Assembly (NCBI GenBank): GCA_031283745.1
Contig: JAITBH010000150.1
Span: forward strand, 1-18,171
DNA length: 18,171 nucleotides
DNA from: Candidatus Ectomicrobium neotermitis
Lineage (GTDB): Bacteria > Elusimicrobiota > Endomicrobiia > Endomicrobiales > Endomicrobiaceae
Reading direction: 5' to 3'
Below are positions 1 to 7,537 of this stretch, one piece after another (positions within the stretch are counted from its first letter, which is position 1; the number at the start of each line of letters is the position of its first letter). Made by a program: the position numbers and the translations under genes. Under the pieces are notes generated by a model. It had not been told where the DNA came from and made no database searches. It saw only the letters and a program-made list of their open reading frames with translations.

Positions 1-20
1 GAGCCTCTCTTGTCGTTTTT

Positions 21-49
21 TTTGCAAAAGGCACCTAAATAGGTATAAT
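21..49 (+). promoter_or_regulatory. Putative sigma-70 promoter for the rpsB operon
   Basis: A perfect TATAAT hexamer lies at 44-49. A partial -35 element, TTTGCA (21-26, 17-nt spacer) or TTGCAA (22-27, 16-nt spacer), matches the TTGACA consensus at four of six positions. Transcription would start near 55-57 and give a leader of about 130 nt before rpsB. It is the only convincing promoter seen in the window, and no comparable element was noticed in the short gaps between later genes. A T8 run at 16-23 overlaps the -35 region and may be the tail of a terminator for a gene upstream of the window. Confidence 0.65.
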
Positions 50-62
50 GCCGACGCTTTAA

Positions 63-168
63 CGCTGTATAAAATACAGTCTACACGCAGTTGAATTGGC
101 TACATGTCCCTAAAAAAGGGTTGTAGATATTGAAAACTGCGGAGGTCCGTTATCAAAACGAAAACGGA
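63..168 (+). promoter_or_regulatory. Structured 5' leader of rpsB, candidate S2 autoregulatory region
   Basis: Several perfect complementary segments are visible. CTGTAT (65-70) pairs with ATACAG (74-79). CGCAGTT (86-92) pairs with AACTGCG (135-141) and encloses CTACA (100-104) with TGTAG (122-126), capped by CCCT (108-111) with AGGG (117-120). TCCGTT (146-151) pairs with AACGGA (163-168). The middle group forms one long irregular hairpin. Feedback control of rpsB-tsf by S2 binding to the rpsB leader is established in E. coli. That this leader does the same is inference from its position and structure; no known consensus was matched. Confidence 0.45.
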
Positions 169-178
169 AAAAACTAAA

Positions 179-183
179 AGGAG
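179..183 (+). promoter_or_regulatory. Ribosome binding site of rpsB
   Basis: AGGAG lies five nt before the ATG at 189, an ideal Shine-Dalgarno placement that fixes the rpsB start. A second SD-like GGAGG at 141-145 is too far upstream to serve this start. Confidence 0.8.
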
Positions 184-188
184 AAAAA

Positions 189-1052
189 ATGGCAACAATT
201 ACAATGAAGGCGTTGTTAGAAGCAGGTGTTCATTTCGGACATCAAACAAGAAGATGGAACCCAAAGATGAGGAAGTATATTTTCGGAACCCGCAACAAAA
301 TCCACATCATTGACCTCCAGAAAACCTTAAAAGAACTCAAAAAAGACTACAAAGTTGTTAGAGATTTCATTGCCGACGGCAAGAAAATAATATTCGTCGG
401 AACAAAAAAACAAGCCCAGCTACCGATAAAAGAAGAAGCTCTTCGGTGCGGGGCTTTTTTTTCATGTGAAAGATGGCTCGGCGGGACGCTTACGAATTTT
501 GAAACTCTCAAAAAATCAATAGCCCGATACAAAGAGATTGAACAAATGAAAGTCGAAGGTATTTTTGATCTTCTTTCCAAAAAAGAACAATCGAGAATAG
601 AAAAAAAACGTATAAAACTTGAAAAATCCTTCGAAGGGCTTAAAGATATGAGCAAATTGCCCGGTCTTATGTTTGTAATAGACCCTCATGAGGAAGCAAC
701 GGCTGTCTCCGAAGCTAAAAAACTCAATATACCGATTGTTGCCGTATGCGACACGAATTGCGACCCTGATCTTATTGACTATCCCATACCCGGCAATGAC
801 GATGCTATAAGAGCCGTGAAATTGTTCTGCTCAATAATAGCGGATGCCGTTTTAGAAGGAAAAGGGGTAGTTGAAAAACAATCGGAAGAGCCGCAACCTG
901 AAACAACCACGGAAACGGAGCTACCAAAACTAAAACCTGAAACAATCACAGAAACGGAGTTGCCAAAACCAAAAGAGGAAACTCCTAAAATTGAGCCAGA
1001 GCCACTGCCCGAAGAGACAGAAAAATTAGAAATATCAGATTCCCCAATATAA
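189..1052 (+). CDS. rpsB: 30S ribosomal protein S2 with an extended acidic tail
   Basis: S2 is a small-subunit ribosomal protein at the head-body junction of the 30S particle. The N-terminal family pattern is clear (LLEAGVHFGHQTRRWNPKM near residues 9-27), as are KIHIIDLQKT and WLGGTLTNF and a C-terminal part with IPIVAVCDTN and DYPIPGNDDA. The conserved core ends near residue 227. The remaining 60 or so residues are a low-complexity Glu/Pro/Thr-rich tail containing a 13-residue unit twice (PETxTETELPKxK, nt 897-935 and 936-974). The protein is therefore longer (287 aa) than typical S2 proteins (roughly 230-260). It is first in the operon and is followed by tsf after 22 nt, as in most bacteria. 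The tail is probably disordered and exposed; its function is unknown. Confidence 0.97.
   Translation: MATITMKALLEAGVHFGHQTRRWNPKMRKYIFGTRNKIHIIDLQKTLKELKKDYKVVRDFIADGKKIIFVGTKKQAQLPIKEEALRCGAFFSCERWLGGTLTNFETLKKSIARYKEIEQMKVEGIFDLLSKKEQSRIEKKRIKLEKSFEGLKDMSKLPGLMFVIDPHEEATAVSEAKKLNIPIVAVCDTNCDPDLIDYPIPGNDDAIRAVKLFCSIIADAVLEGKGVVEKQSEEPQPETTTETELPKLKPETITETELPKPKEETPKIEPEPLPEETEKLEISDSPI
897..974 (+). repeat. Tandem 39-nt repeat in the rpsB tail
   Basis: Two adjacent 39-nt units (897-935 and 936-974) encode PETTTETELPKLK and PETITETELPKPK. They differ at a few positions, so the duplication is not brand new. The length is a multiple of three and the reading frame is kept. Confidence 0.85.
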
Positions 1053-1074
1053 AGACGATAAAGAGGAGAAATAA

Positions 1075-1671
1075 ATGTCAACCGAATTAATCAAGAAGTT
1101 AAGAGAAATGACTGGAGCAGGCGTTGCTGATTGTAAAAAAGCATTAACCGAAACAAAAAACGATATTGAAAAAGCCATTCAATGGTTGAGAGAAACAGGA
1201 ATGGCCAACGCAGTAAAAAGAGCGGGCAGAAGTGCAAAACAAGGTTTAGTCCATTCTTACATACATGGAAACGGAACACTGGGCGTTTTGGTAGAGGTCA
1301 ATTGCGAAACAGATTTTGTTGCAAAAACTGATGACTTCAAAAATCTTGTCAAAGAAATTTCTATGCAAATAGCCGCATCCTCACCTCTTTTTGTGACTCG
1401 TGATCAGGTAACGGAAGCTGTTATAAAAACAGAAAAGGAAATTTATAAAGCCCAACTTAAAGAGGAAGGAAAGCCGGAAAAGGTATGGGACAAGATTATT
1501 GAGGGGAAAATTGAAAAGTTCTACAGCCAAATAAGTCTCTATGATCAGATTTACATAAGAGATGAGGCAGGGAAACAAACCATTAAAAATTTGATTGACG
1601 AAGCTATTGGAAAAATTGGTGAGAACATCGTAGTCAAAAGGTTTGCAAGATTTAAGTTGGGAGAAGAATAA
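1075..1671 (+). CDS. tsf: Translation elongation factor Ts (short form)
   Basis: EF-Ts releases GDP from EF-Tu so it can be recharged with GTP. The N-terminal UBA-like domain (about residues 1-45) carries the family pattern MTGAGVADCKKAL at 12-24, and the nucleotide-exchange motif TDFVA is at 79-83. At 198 residues it is the compact form, with a single core subdomain as in Thermus, rather than the roughly 280-residue E. coli type. An AGAGGAGA ribosome binding site precedes the ATG. It lies between rpsB and pyrH, the usual neighbourhood. Confidence 0.96.
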   Translation: MSTELIKKLREMTGAGVADCKKALTETKNDIEKAIQWLRETGMANAVKRAGRSAKQGLVHSYIHGNGTLGVLVEVNCETDFVAKTDDFKNLVKEISMQIAASSPLFVTRDQVTEAVIKTEKEIYKAQLKEEGKPEKVWDKIIEGKIEKFYSQISLYDQIYIRDEAGKQTIKNLIDEAIGKIGENIVVKRFARFKLGEE

Positions 1672-1672
1672 A

Positions 1673-2371
1673 GTGAACGAGAGAGTTCTCTTAAAACTAT
1701 CTGGAGAAACTTTAGCAGCGGGAAATCTCTCCATCGATCCGAAACGTCTCATAATTGTTGCAGATGAGATAAAAGATGCTTTTAAGCTCAAACGTTTTCA
1801 GTTGGCCATTGTAATCGGAGCGGGAAATCTTTGGCGGGGTGCAGGAAAAGATATGGAAAGAACCGCTGCAGACAAAATTGGAATGATTGCAACTGTTATG
1901 AATTCTATCGCCTTAAAAAATGAGCTTCTCCGAAATGGGTTGCCCGCCGAGGTGTTTTGCCCGCGTAATGTGAGCTCTCTTGTTAAAGAATATGACAGCG
2001 AAACCGTAATTCATTATCTCAACAGTGGTTGTATAACTATCTTAGCAGGAGGAACGGGAAACCCTTTTTTTACTACGGACAGCGGTGCAGCGTTGCGGGC
2101 AGCTGAAATAAAAGCAAGTGTTGTAATAAAAGCCACTCAAATAGACGGGATTTACTCGGATGATCCCAAAAAGAACAAAAAAGCTGTTAAGTATGATTAT
2201 TTATCCTTTGAAGATGCTCTCGCCCAGCATTTAAAAGTTATGGACGAAACGGCTTTTGCTTTATGTGCTGCCTCAAATATCGGAATTTTGGTGTTTGATT
2301 TTTATCAAAAAGGGAATTTGGCAAAAGTTATTGTCGGTGAAAACATAGGAACATTTGTCGGAAAAAGATAG
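1673..2371 (+). CDS. pyrH: UMP kinase (uridylate kinase), GTG start
   Basis: PyrH phosphorylates UMP to UDP with ATP and belongs to the amino acid kinase family. Visible motifs are LLKLSGE near the N terminus, VIGAGNLWRG, the nucleotide-binding segment GGTGNPFFTTDSGAALRA, and ATQIDGIYSDDPKKN. The frame is open from an ATG at 1643 inside tsf, but the GTG at 1673 is preferred. It puts the protein directly at NERVLLKLSGE, as in homologues, and has GGGAG (1660-1664) eight nt upstream. The product is 232 aa, the usual length. The GTG lies one nt after the tsf stop, which suggests translational coupling. Confidence 0.95.
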   Translation: MNERVLLKLSGETLAAGNLSIDPKRLIIVADEIKDAFKLKRFQLAIVIGAGNLWRGAGKDMERTAADKIGMIATVMNSIALKNELLRNGLPAEVFCPRNVSSLVKEYDSETVIHYLNSGCITILAGGTGNPFFTTDSGAALRAAEIKASVVIKATQIDGIYSDDPKKNKKAVKYDYLSFEDALAQHLKVMDETAFALCAASNIGILVFDFYQKGNLAKVIVGENIGTFVGKR

Positions 2372-2379
2372 GAGGAGAT

Positions 2380-2940
2380 ATGCAAATCGATAGTTTGTTT
2401 TCAGCAACAGAAGAAGCCATGAAAAAAACAATTGAAAAACTTAAAAATGAAATGGTTTCTATAAGAACGGGAAGAGCTAACAGTGCAATAATAGACAACA
2501 TAAAAATTGAAAGTTATGGGTCAGTGCTTCCATTAAACCAAACAGCAGGCATCAATGTTCCAGATGCAAAAACAATTGAAATTAAACCTTGGGATTATTC
2601 TTTACTCGGTGTTATAGAGAAAGCAATAATAATATCAGACTTGGGCATGACACCTATAAACGATGGGAAACTCATAAGTATATCCATTCCCCCTTTAACC
2701 GAAGAGAGGAGAAAAGAATTGGCAAAAGCTATCGGAAAATTGGCTGAGGAGTTCAGAGTGGCAATCCGAAACGAAAGAAGAAATTTGCTTGAAGCAATTA
2801 AAAAATCTGAAAAGGACAAGATAATCACAGAGGATGAAAGGAAAAAAGCGGAAAATCAGGCACAAAAAATTACAGATGTTTACATTAAAAAGATTGATGA
2901 AAGCATAGCTCTTAAAGAAAAAGAGATTATGCGTATATAA
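2380..2940 (+). CDS. frr: Ribosome recycling factor
   Basis: RRF, together with EF-G, splits the post-termination ribosome. The 186-residue length is typical. The N-terminal part contains the conserved VSIRTGRANSAIIDNIKIESYG segment and the middle has VPDAKTIEIKPWD. The charged helical C-terminal region with EERRKELAK and IRNERRN belongs to the three-helix bundle. An AGGAGGAGA ribosome binding site precedes the ATG, and the gap to pyrH is only 8 nt. Confidence 0.97.
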   Translation: MQIDSLFSATEEAMKKTIEKLKNEMVSIRTGRANSAIIDNIKIESYGSVLPLNQTAGINVPDAKTIEIKPWDYSLLGVIEKAIIISDLGMTPINDGKLISISIPPLTEERRKELAKAIGKLAEEFRVAIRNERRNLLEAIKKSEKDKIITEDERKKAENQAQKITDVYIKKIDESIALKEKEIMRI

Positions 2941-2960
2941 AAAACAAAAAGGAGAAAATT

Positions 2961-3128
2961 ATGGCAAAAAAAATTGATAGTGAACTATGTGTAGGTTGCG
3001 GTGCTTGTGCGGCGGTATGTCCGACCGAGGCAATTGTTCTAGATGGACCAAAATATAAGGTAGATGAAGATAAGTGCATTGACTGTGGATCTTGTGAAGG
3101 GCAGTGTGCTGTTAATGCTATAAGTTAA
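2961..3128 (+). CDS. Small 2[4Fe-4S] ferredoxin
   Basis: This 55-residue protein is a bacterial clostridial-type ferredoxin. It has two cysteine clusters, C10-x2-C13-x2-C16-x3-C20-P and C39-x2-C42-x2-C45-x3-C49, eight cysteines in all and enough for two [4Fe-4S] clusters. The second cluster lacks the usual proline after the last cysteine (CAVNAI). AAAGGAG precedes the ATG by 6 nt. The gene lies 20 nt after frr, and its stop codon abuts the GTG of uppS directly. The host pathway is not shown by the sequence. IspG in the same gene string needs a low-potential electron donor, so an isoprenoid role is plausible but inferred. Confidence 0.92.
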   Translation: MAKKIDSELCVGCGACAAVCPTEAIVLDGPKYKVDEDKCIDCGSCEGQCAVNAIS

Positions 3129-3830
3129 GTGGACGAAATAGATTTTTCTTTGCCAGTTCCAAACCACATTGCGATTATAATGGATGGTAATGGAAGATGG
3201 GCAAAAAAAAGAAATTTGCCGAGAAGTTTCGGTCATAAAGCCGGGGTCAAAACAGTAAAAGACATTGTTAAGGCTGCCAAAAACCATAACATTAAAGTTT
3301 TGACCCTGTATGCTTTTTCAACTGAAAACTGGAAAAGACCCACCGAAGAAGTTTCGTTTTTGTTTGACTTGCTCTTGCAATTTATCAGAACCGACATCAA
3401 TGAACTTTTAGATGAAGGAATTAAATTAAGAACCCTCGGAGATATTTCCAAGCTCCCTCAAAACATTCAAAACGAAATAGCTAAGGCTTGCAAGAAAAGT
3501 GAGCAAAATAAGGCTTTGGAATTAAACATAGCCCTCAATTATGGAAGCAGGCAGGAATTGCTTTATGCTTTTAAGAAAATGATGGAAGCTGGGATAGAAA
3601 CTCCAACAGAAGAAATCGTGTCCTCTTTCTTATACACCAGCGGGCAAATGGATCCAGACCTACTCATTAGAACCTCGGGCGAATTTAGAATATCCAACTT
3701 TTTATTGTGGCAAATAGCTTACGCTGAATTATATGTAACCGACAAACAATGGCCAGATTTCACAAAAGAAGATTTAACAGCGGCTATCGCTGATTTTCAA
3801 AAAAGACAAAGACGGTTCGGCGGATTATAA
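3129..3830 (+). CDS. uppS: Isoprenyl (undecaprenyl) diphosphate synthase
   Basis: UppS is a cis-prenyltransferase that extends farnesyl diphosphate with isopentenyl diphosphate to the C55 carrier used for cell-wall and surface glycans. The signature HIAIIMDGNGRWAKKR starts at residue 13 (catalytic Asp19). TLYAFSTENWKRP and the C-terminal RTSGEFRISNFLLWQIAYAELY, which binds substrate and metal, are intact. The GTG at 3129 is the likely start because the next in-frame ATG falls inside the catalytic signature. It has no good ribosome binding site and follows the ferredoxin stop with no gap, so translation is probably coupled. The length of 233 aa is slightly short but complete. Confidence 0.95.
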   Translation: MDEIDFSLPVPNHIAIIMDGNGRWAKKRNLPRSFGHKAGVKTVKDIVKAAKNHNIKVLTLYAFSTENWKRPTEEVSFLFDLLLQFIRTDINELLDEGIKLRTLGDISKLPQNIQNEIAKACKKSEQNKALELNIALNYGSRQELLYAFKKMMEAGIETPTEEIVSSFLYTSGQMDPDLLIRTSGEFRISNFLLWQIAYAELYVTDKQWPDFTKEDLTAAIADFQKRQRRFGGL

Positions 3831-3855
3831 GATTCATCAAAAGGGGCAAAATATA

Positions 3856-4707
3856 ATGTTGAAAACAAGAATATTGACGGCTTTGATAGGTATTCCGATA
3901 ATTTTCATATGTATTTATATAGGCGGTTGGCTTTTTTTCTCATTGATGTTTTTAATAAATTTCTTTTGTGTCAAAGAATATCTAAGTATCTGCAAAAAGT
4001 ATCAGCCCCATACCACCGCCTCACTCATCATTTCCATCTTGTATTTCATATCTTTAGGTTTACCGCAGCACTTTCAAATTAATTATTTAGGCCCTATCCA
4101 ACTATCTCAATCGGCTGTCTTAATGGCTTATGCCGTGCTTATATTTTTAGTGTTTTTTGTCATTGAGGTTATTCACAACAACCCTGAGAAGGCAGTAAAA
4201 AGAATTTCCATTTCATTTCTTGGATCTTTTTTCTTTCCAACAACACTGTATTTTATGGTTTTAATCAGAGACCTCTATAATGGAATGGCGTATATTTTTT
4301 TAATTTTTGTAACAGTTTGGATTTTAGACACAGCGGCTTTTGCTGTAGGCAAAAAGTTTGGAAAACACAAATTGTCTTCAAACATCAGCCCTAAAAAAAC
4401 CATAGAAGGTGCTATTGCGGGCATAGTTTTTGGGGTTTTGTTTTCTGTTGTTATTGGAACTTACGTTTTTAACCTTTTCTATGCTTGGCAGTCTGCCATT
4501 TTGGGTTTAGTAATATCAGTTCTCGGACAGTTCTCAGATTTAGCGGAATCGCTGATAAAAAGAGACGCTGGCATTAAAGACTCTGGGACAATCGTGCCGG
4601 GACACGGCGGAGTATTGGATAGGTTTGATTCGTATTTTTTTGCAGCCCCTATAGTTTACTATGTGTTAATCTTCCTACAGGGGTTCAACTTATTAACAAA
4701 AGGTTAA
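3856..4707 (+). CDS. cdsA: Phosphatidate cytidylyltransferase (CDP-diglyceride synthase)
   Basis: CdsA is an integral inner-membrane enzyme that makes CDP-diacylglycerol from phosphatidic acid and CTP, the branch point of phospholipid synthesis. The protein of 283 aa is very hydrophobic, with about eight predicted membrane segments. It ends with the complete family signature at about residues 232-256 (S-x2-K-R-D, K241-D242, P248-G-H-G-G, D255-R256). AAAGGGG lies shortly before the ATG. Its position between uppS and dxr is standard. Confidence 0.95.
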   Translation: MLKTRILTALIGIPIIFICIYIGGWLFFSLMFLINFFCVKEYLSICKKYQPHTTASLIISILYFISLGLPQHFQINYLGPIQLSQSAVLMAYAVLIFLVFFVIEVIHNNPEKAVKRISISFLGSFFFPTTLYFMVLIRDLYNGMAYIFLIFVTVWILDTAAFAVGKKFGKHKLSSNISPKKTIEGAIAGIVFGVLFSVVIGTYVFNLFYAWQSAILGLVISVLGQFSDLAESLIKRDAGIKDSGTIVPGHGGVLDRFDSYFFAAPIVYYVLIFLQGFNLLTKG

Positions 4708-4714
4708 ATTCGTA

Positions 4715-5884
4715 ATGAAAAAAATAGTTGTTTTAGGATCTTCAGGATCGATAGGCATTCAAGCTTTAGATGTAATTTCAAAGCTAAAAAAAGACATGGC
4801 TGTTGTTGGCTTATCGGTTCATTCAAACATTCCTCTCTTAAAATCCCAGATAAAACAATTTAAACCTAAAGCCGTCTCCGTCAACTCTCCAGACGAAGCA
4901 AAAAATCTAAAAGAATGGCTCGCATCAAACAAGCTTAAAACGACAGTTTTTTATGGAAAAGAGGGCTTAGAACAACTTGTTTCAATGAAAGAGGCTGATA
5001 CTGTTCTCGCCGCTATTGTCGGGGCTGCTTGTCTTGCCCCCCTCATCAAAGCCATAGAATCTGGGAAAACTATAGCACTGGCAAACAAAGAAGTTCTGAT
5101 TATGGCGGGATACTTAATTACATCTCTTGCTAAAAAACATTCAGTTAGCATTTTACCGGTGGATAGCGAACATTCGGCCATTTTTCAATGCTGTATCGGA
5201 GAGAATAAATCTAAGATAAAGAAAATCATTTTAACGGCTTCCGGGGGTCCTTTCCACAAACCCAATATAGACTTTTCAAAGATTACATTAAAAGATGCTC
5301 TTGCTCACCCCACATGGAAAATGGGCAAAAAAATAACGATAGACAGTGCCACTCTTATGAACAAAGGGCTTGAAGCCATAGAAGCTTGCGTTCTTTTTGA
5401 TGTTGACATAGACAAAATAGAAATTGTGATACACCCGCAGTCCATAATTCATTCTATGGTCGAGTATGTTGATGGTTCCATAATAGCTCAAATGTCGAAA
5501 CCAGATATGAGAATTCCCATTCAATACGCTCTGACATATCCAGACAGAATTGTTTCAAATTTATCAGGGTTTGATTTGGCGAAATTTGCCAAACTCGAGT
5601 TTTATAAACCTCAATTTAATAAGTTCCCTTGCTTAAAACTTGCATTAAAAGCAGCTCGAAGCGGGGGAACTTTTCCTGCTGTTATGAATGCGGCAAACGA
5701 AACAGCAGTGAAAGCTTTTCTAGACGAGAAAATATCATTCGTTTCCATTGCAAAAATAATTTCAAAAACTATGTCGGCTCACAAAAACACAGCAGGAAAA
5801 GATGTTGAAACAATTATTAACGCCGATGATTGGGCAAGAAAATACGCGGACAATTTAATTCGCATAAACGGGAGAACAAAATGA
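4715..5884 (+). CDS. dxr: 1-deoxy-D-xylulose 5-phosphate reductoisomerase
   Basis: Dxr converts DXP to 2-C-methylerythritol 4-phosphate with NADPH, the committed step of the MEP isoprenoid pathway. The N terminus holds the NADPH-binding GSSGSIG at residues 8-14. The metal ligands are visible as D150 and E152 in PVDSEHSAIFQ and E220 in MNKGLEAIEA. The active-site stretch HPTWKMGKKITIDSATLMNKG and the loop PQSIIHSMVEY are conserved. The length of 389 aa is normal. The stop overlaps the rseP start by four nt (ATGA). The ribosome binding site is weak, so coupling to cdsA (7-nt gap) is likely. Confidence 0.97.
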   Translation: MKKIVVLGSSGSIGIQALDVISKLKKDMAVVGLSVHSNIPLLKSQIKQFKPKAVSVNSPDEAKNLKEWLASNKLKTTVFYGKEGLEQLVSMKEADTVLAAIVGAACLAPLIKAIESGKTIALANKEVLIMAGYLITSLAKKHSVSILPVDSEHSAIFQCCIGENKSKIKKIILTASGGPFHKPNIDFSKITLKDALAHPTWKMGKKITIDSATLMNKGLEAIEACVLFDVDIDKIEIVIHPQSIIHSMVEYVDGSIIAQMSKPDMRIPIQYALTYPDRIVSNLSGFDLAKFAKLEFYKPQFNKFPCLKLALKAARSGGTFPAVMNAANETAVKAFLDEKISFVSIAKIISKTMSAHKNTAGKDVETIINADDWARKYADNLIRINGRTK

Positions 5885-6933
5885 CAATAATATTACAAAT
5901 ATTAGGAATAGCATTTGGATTAAGTTTTTTGATTTTTATTCACGAGTTAGGACATTTTACAGTTGCAAAATTATGCGGAGTTCGAATTCTAACTTTCGCT
6001 TTTGGTTTTGGACCAGACCTTGTAAAAGTTATTCACAAAGGAACTAAATACTGCATAAAATTGTTTCCTTTTGGAGGAATGGTTGCTATGGCAGGAGAAG
6101 ACCCCGATAGTGCCACTGGAGATAAGGGTGAGTTTTTATCTTTGCCTTGGTATAAGAAAATTTTTATCGCTTTTGCTGGTCCATTTTCAAATTATATTTT
6201 GGCCGCAATTTTGTTTGCGATGATTTTTAGTTTGTGGGGAGTTTCGCAAGTATCACCATTGCCTCAAATCGGAGGAGTTGTAGATCAGCAAGCTGCTCAA
6301 CAAGCTGGTTTAGTTCCTAACGACATAATTAAAAGCATCAATGGGAAATCTGTAAACACATGGGCAGATATTGCTGAAACTCTTGAAGACAAAGCCGACA
6401 AAAATACCGTTTTTGTGATTGAAAGAGGCACCTATTCCTTTAATGTAAATGTAAATGTGGGCAAAAACCCAGTTACCAATCTTGGAATTATTGGGATTTA
6501 TCCAAAAGTTATAAAGCAAAACATAAGCATTTTTAAGTCTATTGAATACGGAGCAAGAAGTGCCATAGTTCAAACGACGCTAACAATCTCTTATTTGGCA
6601 GACAAAATTGTCACCTTTGAAAAACCAGATATTTCTGGACCAGTAGGCATCATGCAGGTAATGGCAAAGGCCACCAAAGATGGGCTTGAAAACTATTTAA
6701 CTTTGATTGCCATCATATCAGTAGCCTTAGGACTCTTTAATTTGTTTCCGCTTCCTTTTGTTGATGGAGGGATGATTGTTTTATTTTTTGTTGAGGGGAT
6801 AAGACAGAAACGGATCGGGCTTAAAGTTATCCAAACATACAACACAATCGGAATAATAATAATAGGTATGATTTTTGTTTTCGCAACATACAATGATCTA
6901 ATAAGGCTTGGTATTGGAAATTTTTTTAAATAG
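5881..6933 (+). CDS. rseP: RseP-type site-2 membrane metalloprotease, one PDZ domain
   Basis: Site-2 proteases cut membrane-anchored regulators inside the bilayer. The first membrane helix carries the zinc site H21-E-L-G-H25, and the second catalytic region has N287-L-F-P-L-P-F-V-D295-G. A single PDZ domain sits at about residues 125-205 (GLVPNDIIKSINGKSV), whereas E. coli RseP has two; at 350 aa this is the common one-PDZ form. The frame is open upstream to 5830, but the ATG at 5881 matches the family N terminus, has GGGAG 6-7 nt before it, and overlaps the dxr stop (ATGA). The substrate is unknown; no anti-sigma factor gene is present in the window. Confidence 0.94.
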   Translation: MTIILQILGIAFGLSFLIFIHELGHFTVAKLCGVRILTFAFGFGPDLVKVIHKGTKYCIKLFPFGGMVAMAGEDPDSATGDKGEFLSLPWYKKIFIAFAGPFSNYILAAILFAMIFSLWGVSQVSPLPQIGGVVDQQAAQQAGLVPNDIIKSINGKSVNTWADIAETLEDKADKNTVFVIERGTYSFNVNVNVGKNPVTNLGIIGIYPKVIKQNISIFKSIEYGARSAIVQTTLTISYLADKIVTFEKPDISGPVGIMQVMAKATKDGLENYLTLIAIISVALGLFNLFPLPFVDGGMIVLFFVEGIRQKRIGLKVIQTYNTIGIIIIGMIFVFATYNDLIRLGIGNFFK

Positions 6934-7537
6934 GTTGCAAAAGGAGAAAAGCAATGGAAAACAGCAGACGCAAAGCATTGATTTTTGTTTTATCTTGGTT
7001 AGTTTTAGCAGTAGTGTCTTATATGCTAATTTTTTACAGCGAAGGGAAATTTTCTGTCGCTAAAGAGCTGCAAAAAACTTATACAATAGATACTCAAGAA
7101 GCCTACCAGTCGCAGATGAAAGGGTTTGATATACAGAATGGATTTCTTGTTTCCGATGAAAGCAAAAATGTGAGTTTATCTATTGGTAACGATAACAATG
7201 TCAATTTTAAGTATGTGACAATTAAGATTGAAAGCATAAATTTTGGAACCCAAAAAGTTGATGTTTCTGCTCAATCTGAAAATGGTGAAACCTTTGATGG
7301 AACAATTGAATTAAATCAAGGTTCAAACATAATTAACTTTGGCAAAAAAGATAAATGGCAAAACATTCAATTAAACTTTAATGATATTAAGAAAAACTCA
7401 ATTCTTGTTTTCAATATTCAAAATATAACTTTCAGCGAGCATAAACTATCGTTTAATGGCTCGTTATTTTTATTTCTATTTTTATTTGTGCTTTTTGGAG
7501 TTTTGAGTTTTTTGTTTGTGTATCGTTCTTTTGCTCA
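6931..7537 (+). repeat. Tandem duplication in the glycosyltransferase gene, copy 1
   Basis: Copy 1 starts at the rseP stop codon (TAGGTTGCAA) and runs through the ribosome binding site, start codon and N-terminal module to GTTCTTTTGCTCA. It matches 7538-8149 along its whole length. Identity is complete over 6964-7041 and 7323-7438 but much lower over about 7155-7300. Confidence 0.92.

Noticed and set aside
104..133. Nine-codon ORF in the rpsB leader (ATG at 104)
   Set aside because: It has no ribosome binding site, lies within the paired region of the leader, and contains no run of regulatory codons suggesting attenuation.
779..1081. Minus-strand ORF opposite the rpsB tail
   Set aside because: Its Ser/Val/Gly-rich sequence is the mirror of the Glu/Thr repeat tail of rpsB; it has no family resemblance.
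1643..1672. Upstream ATG start for pyrH inside tsf
   Set aside because: It would add ten residues not typical of UMP kinases; the GTG at 1673 has a well-placed ribosome binding site.
3176..3181. TATAAT inside uppS as an internal promoter
   Set aside because: It encodes part of the invariant IIMDG motif, and the nearest -35-like TTGCCA is 20 nt away, too far for a normal promoter.
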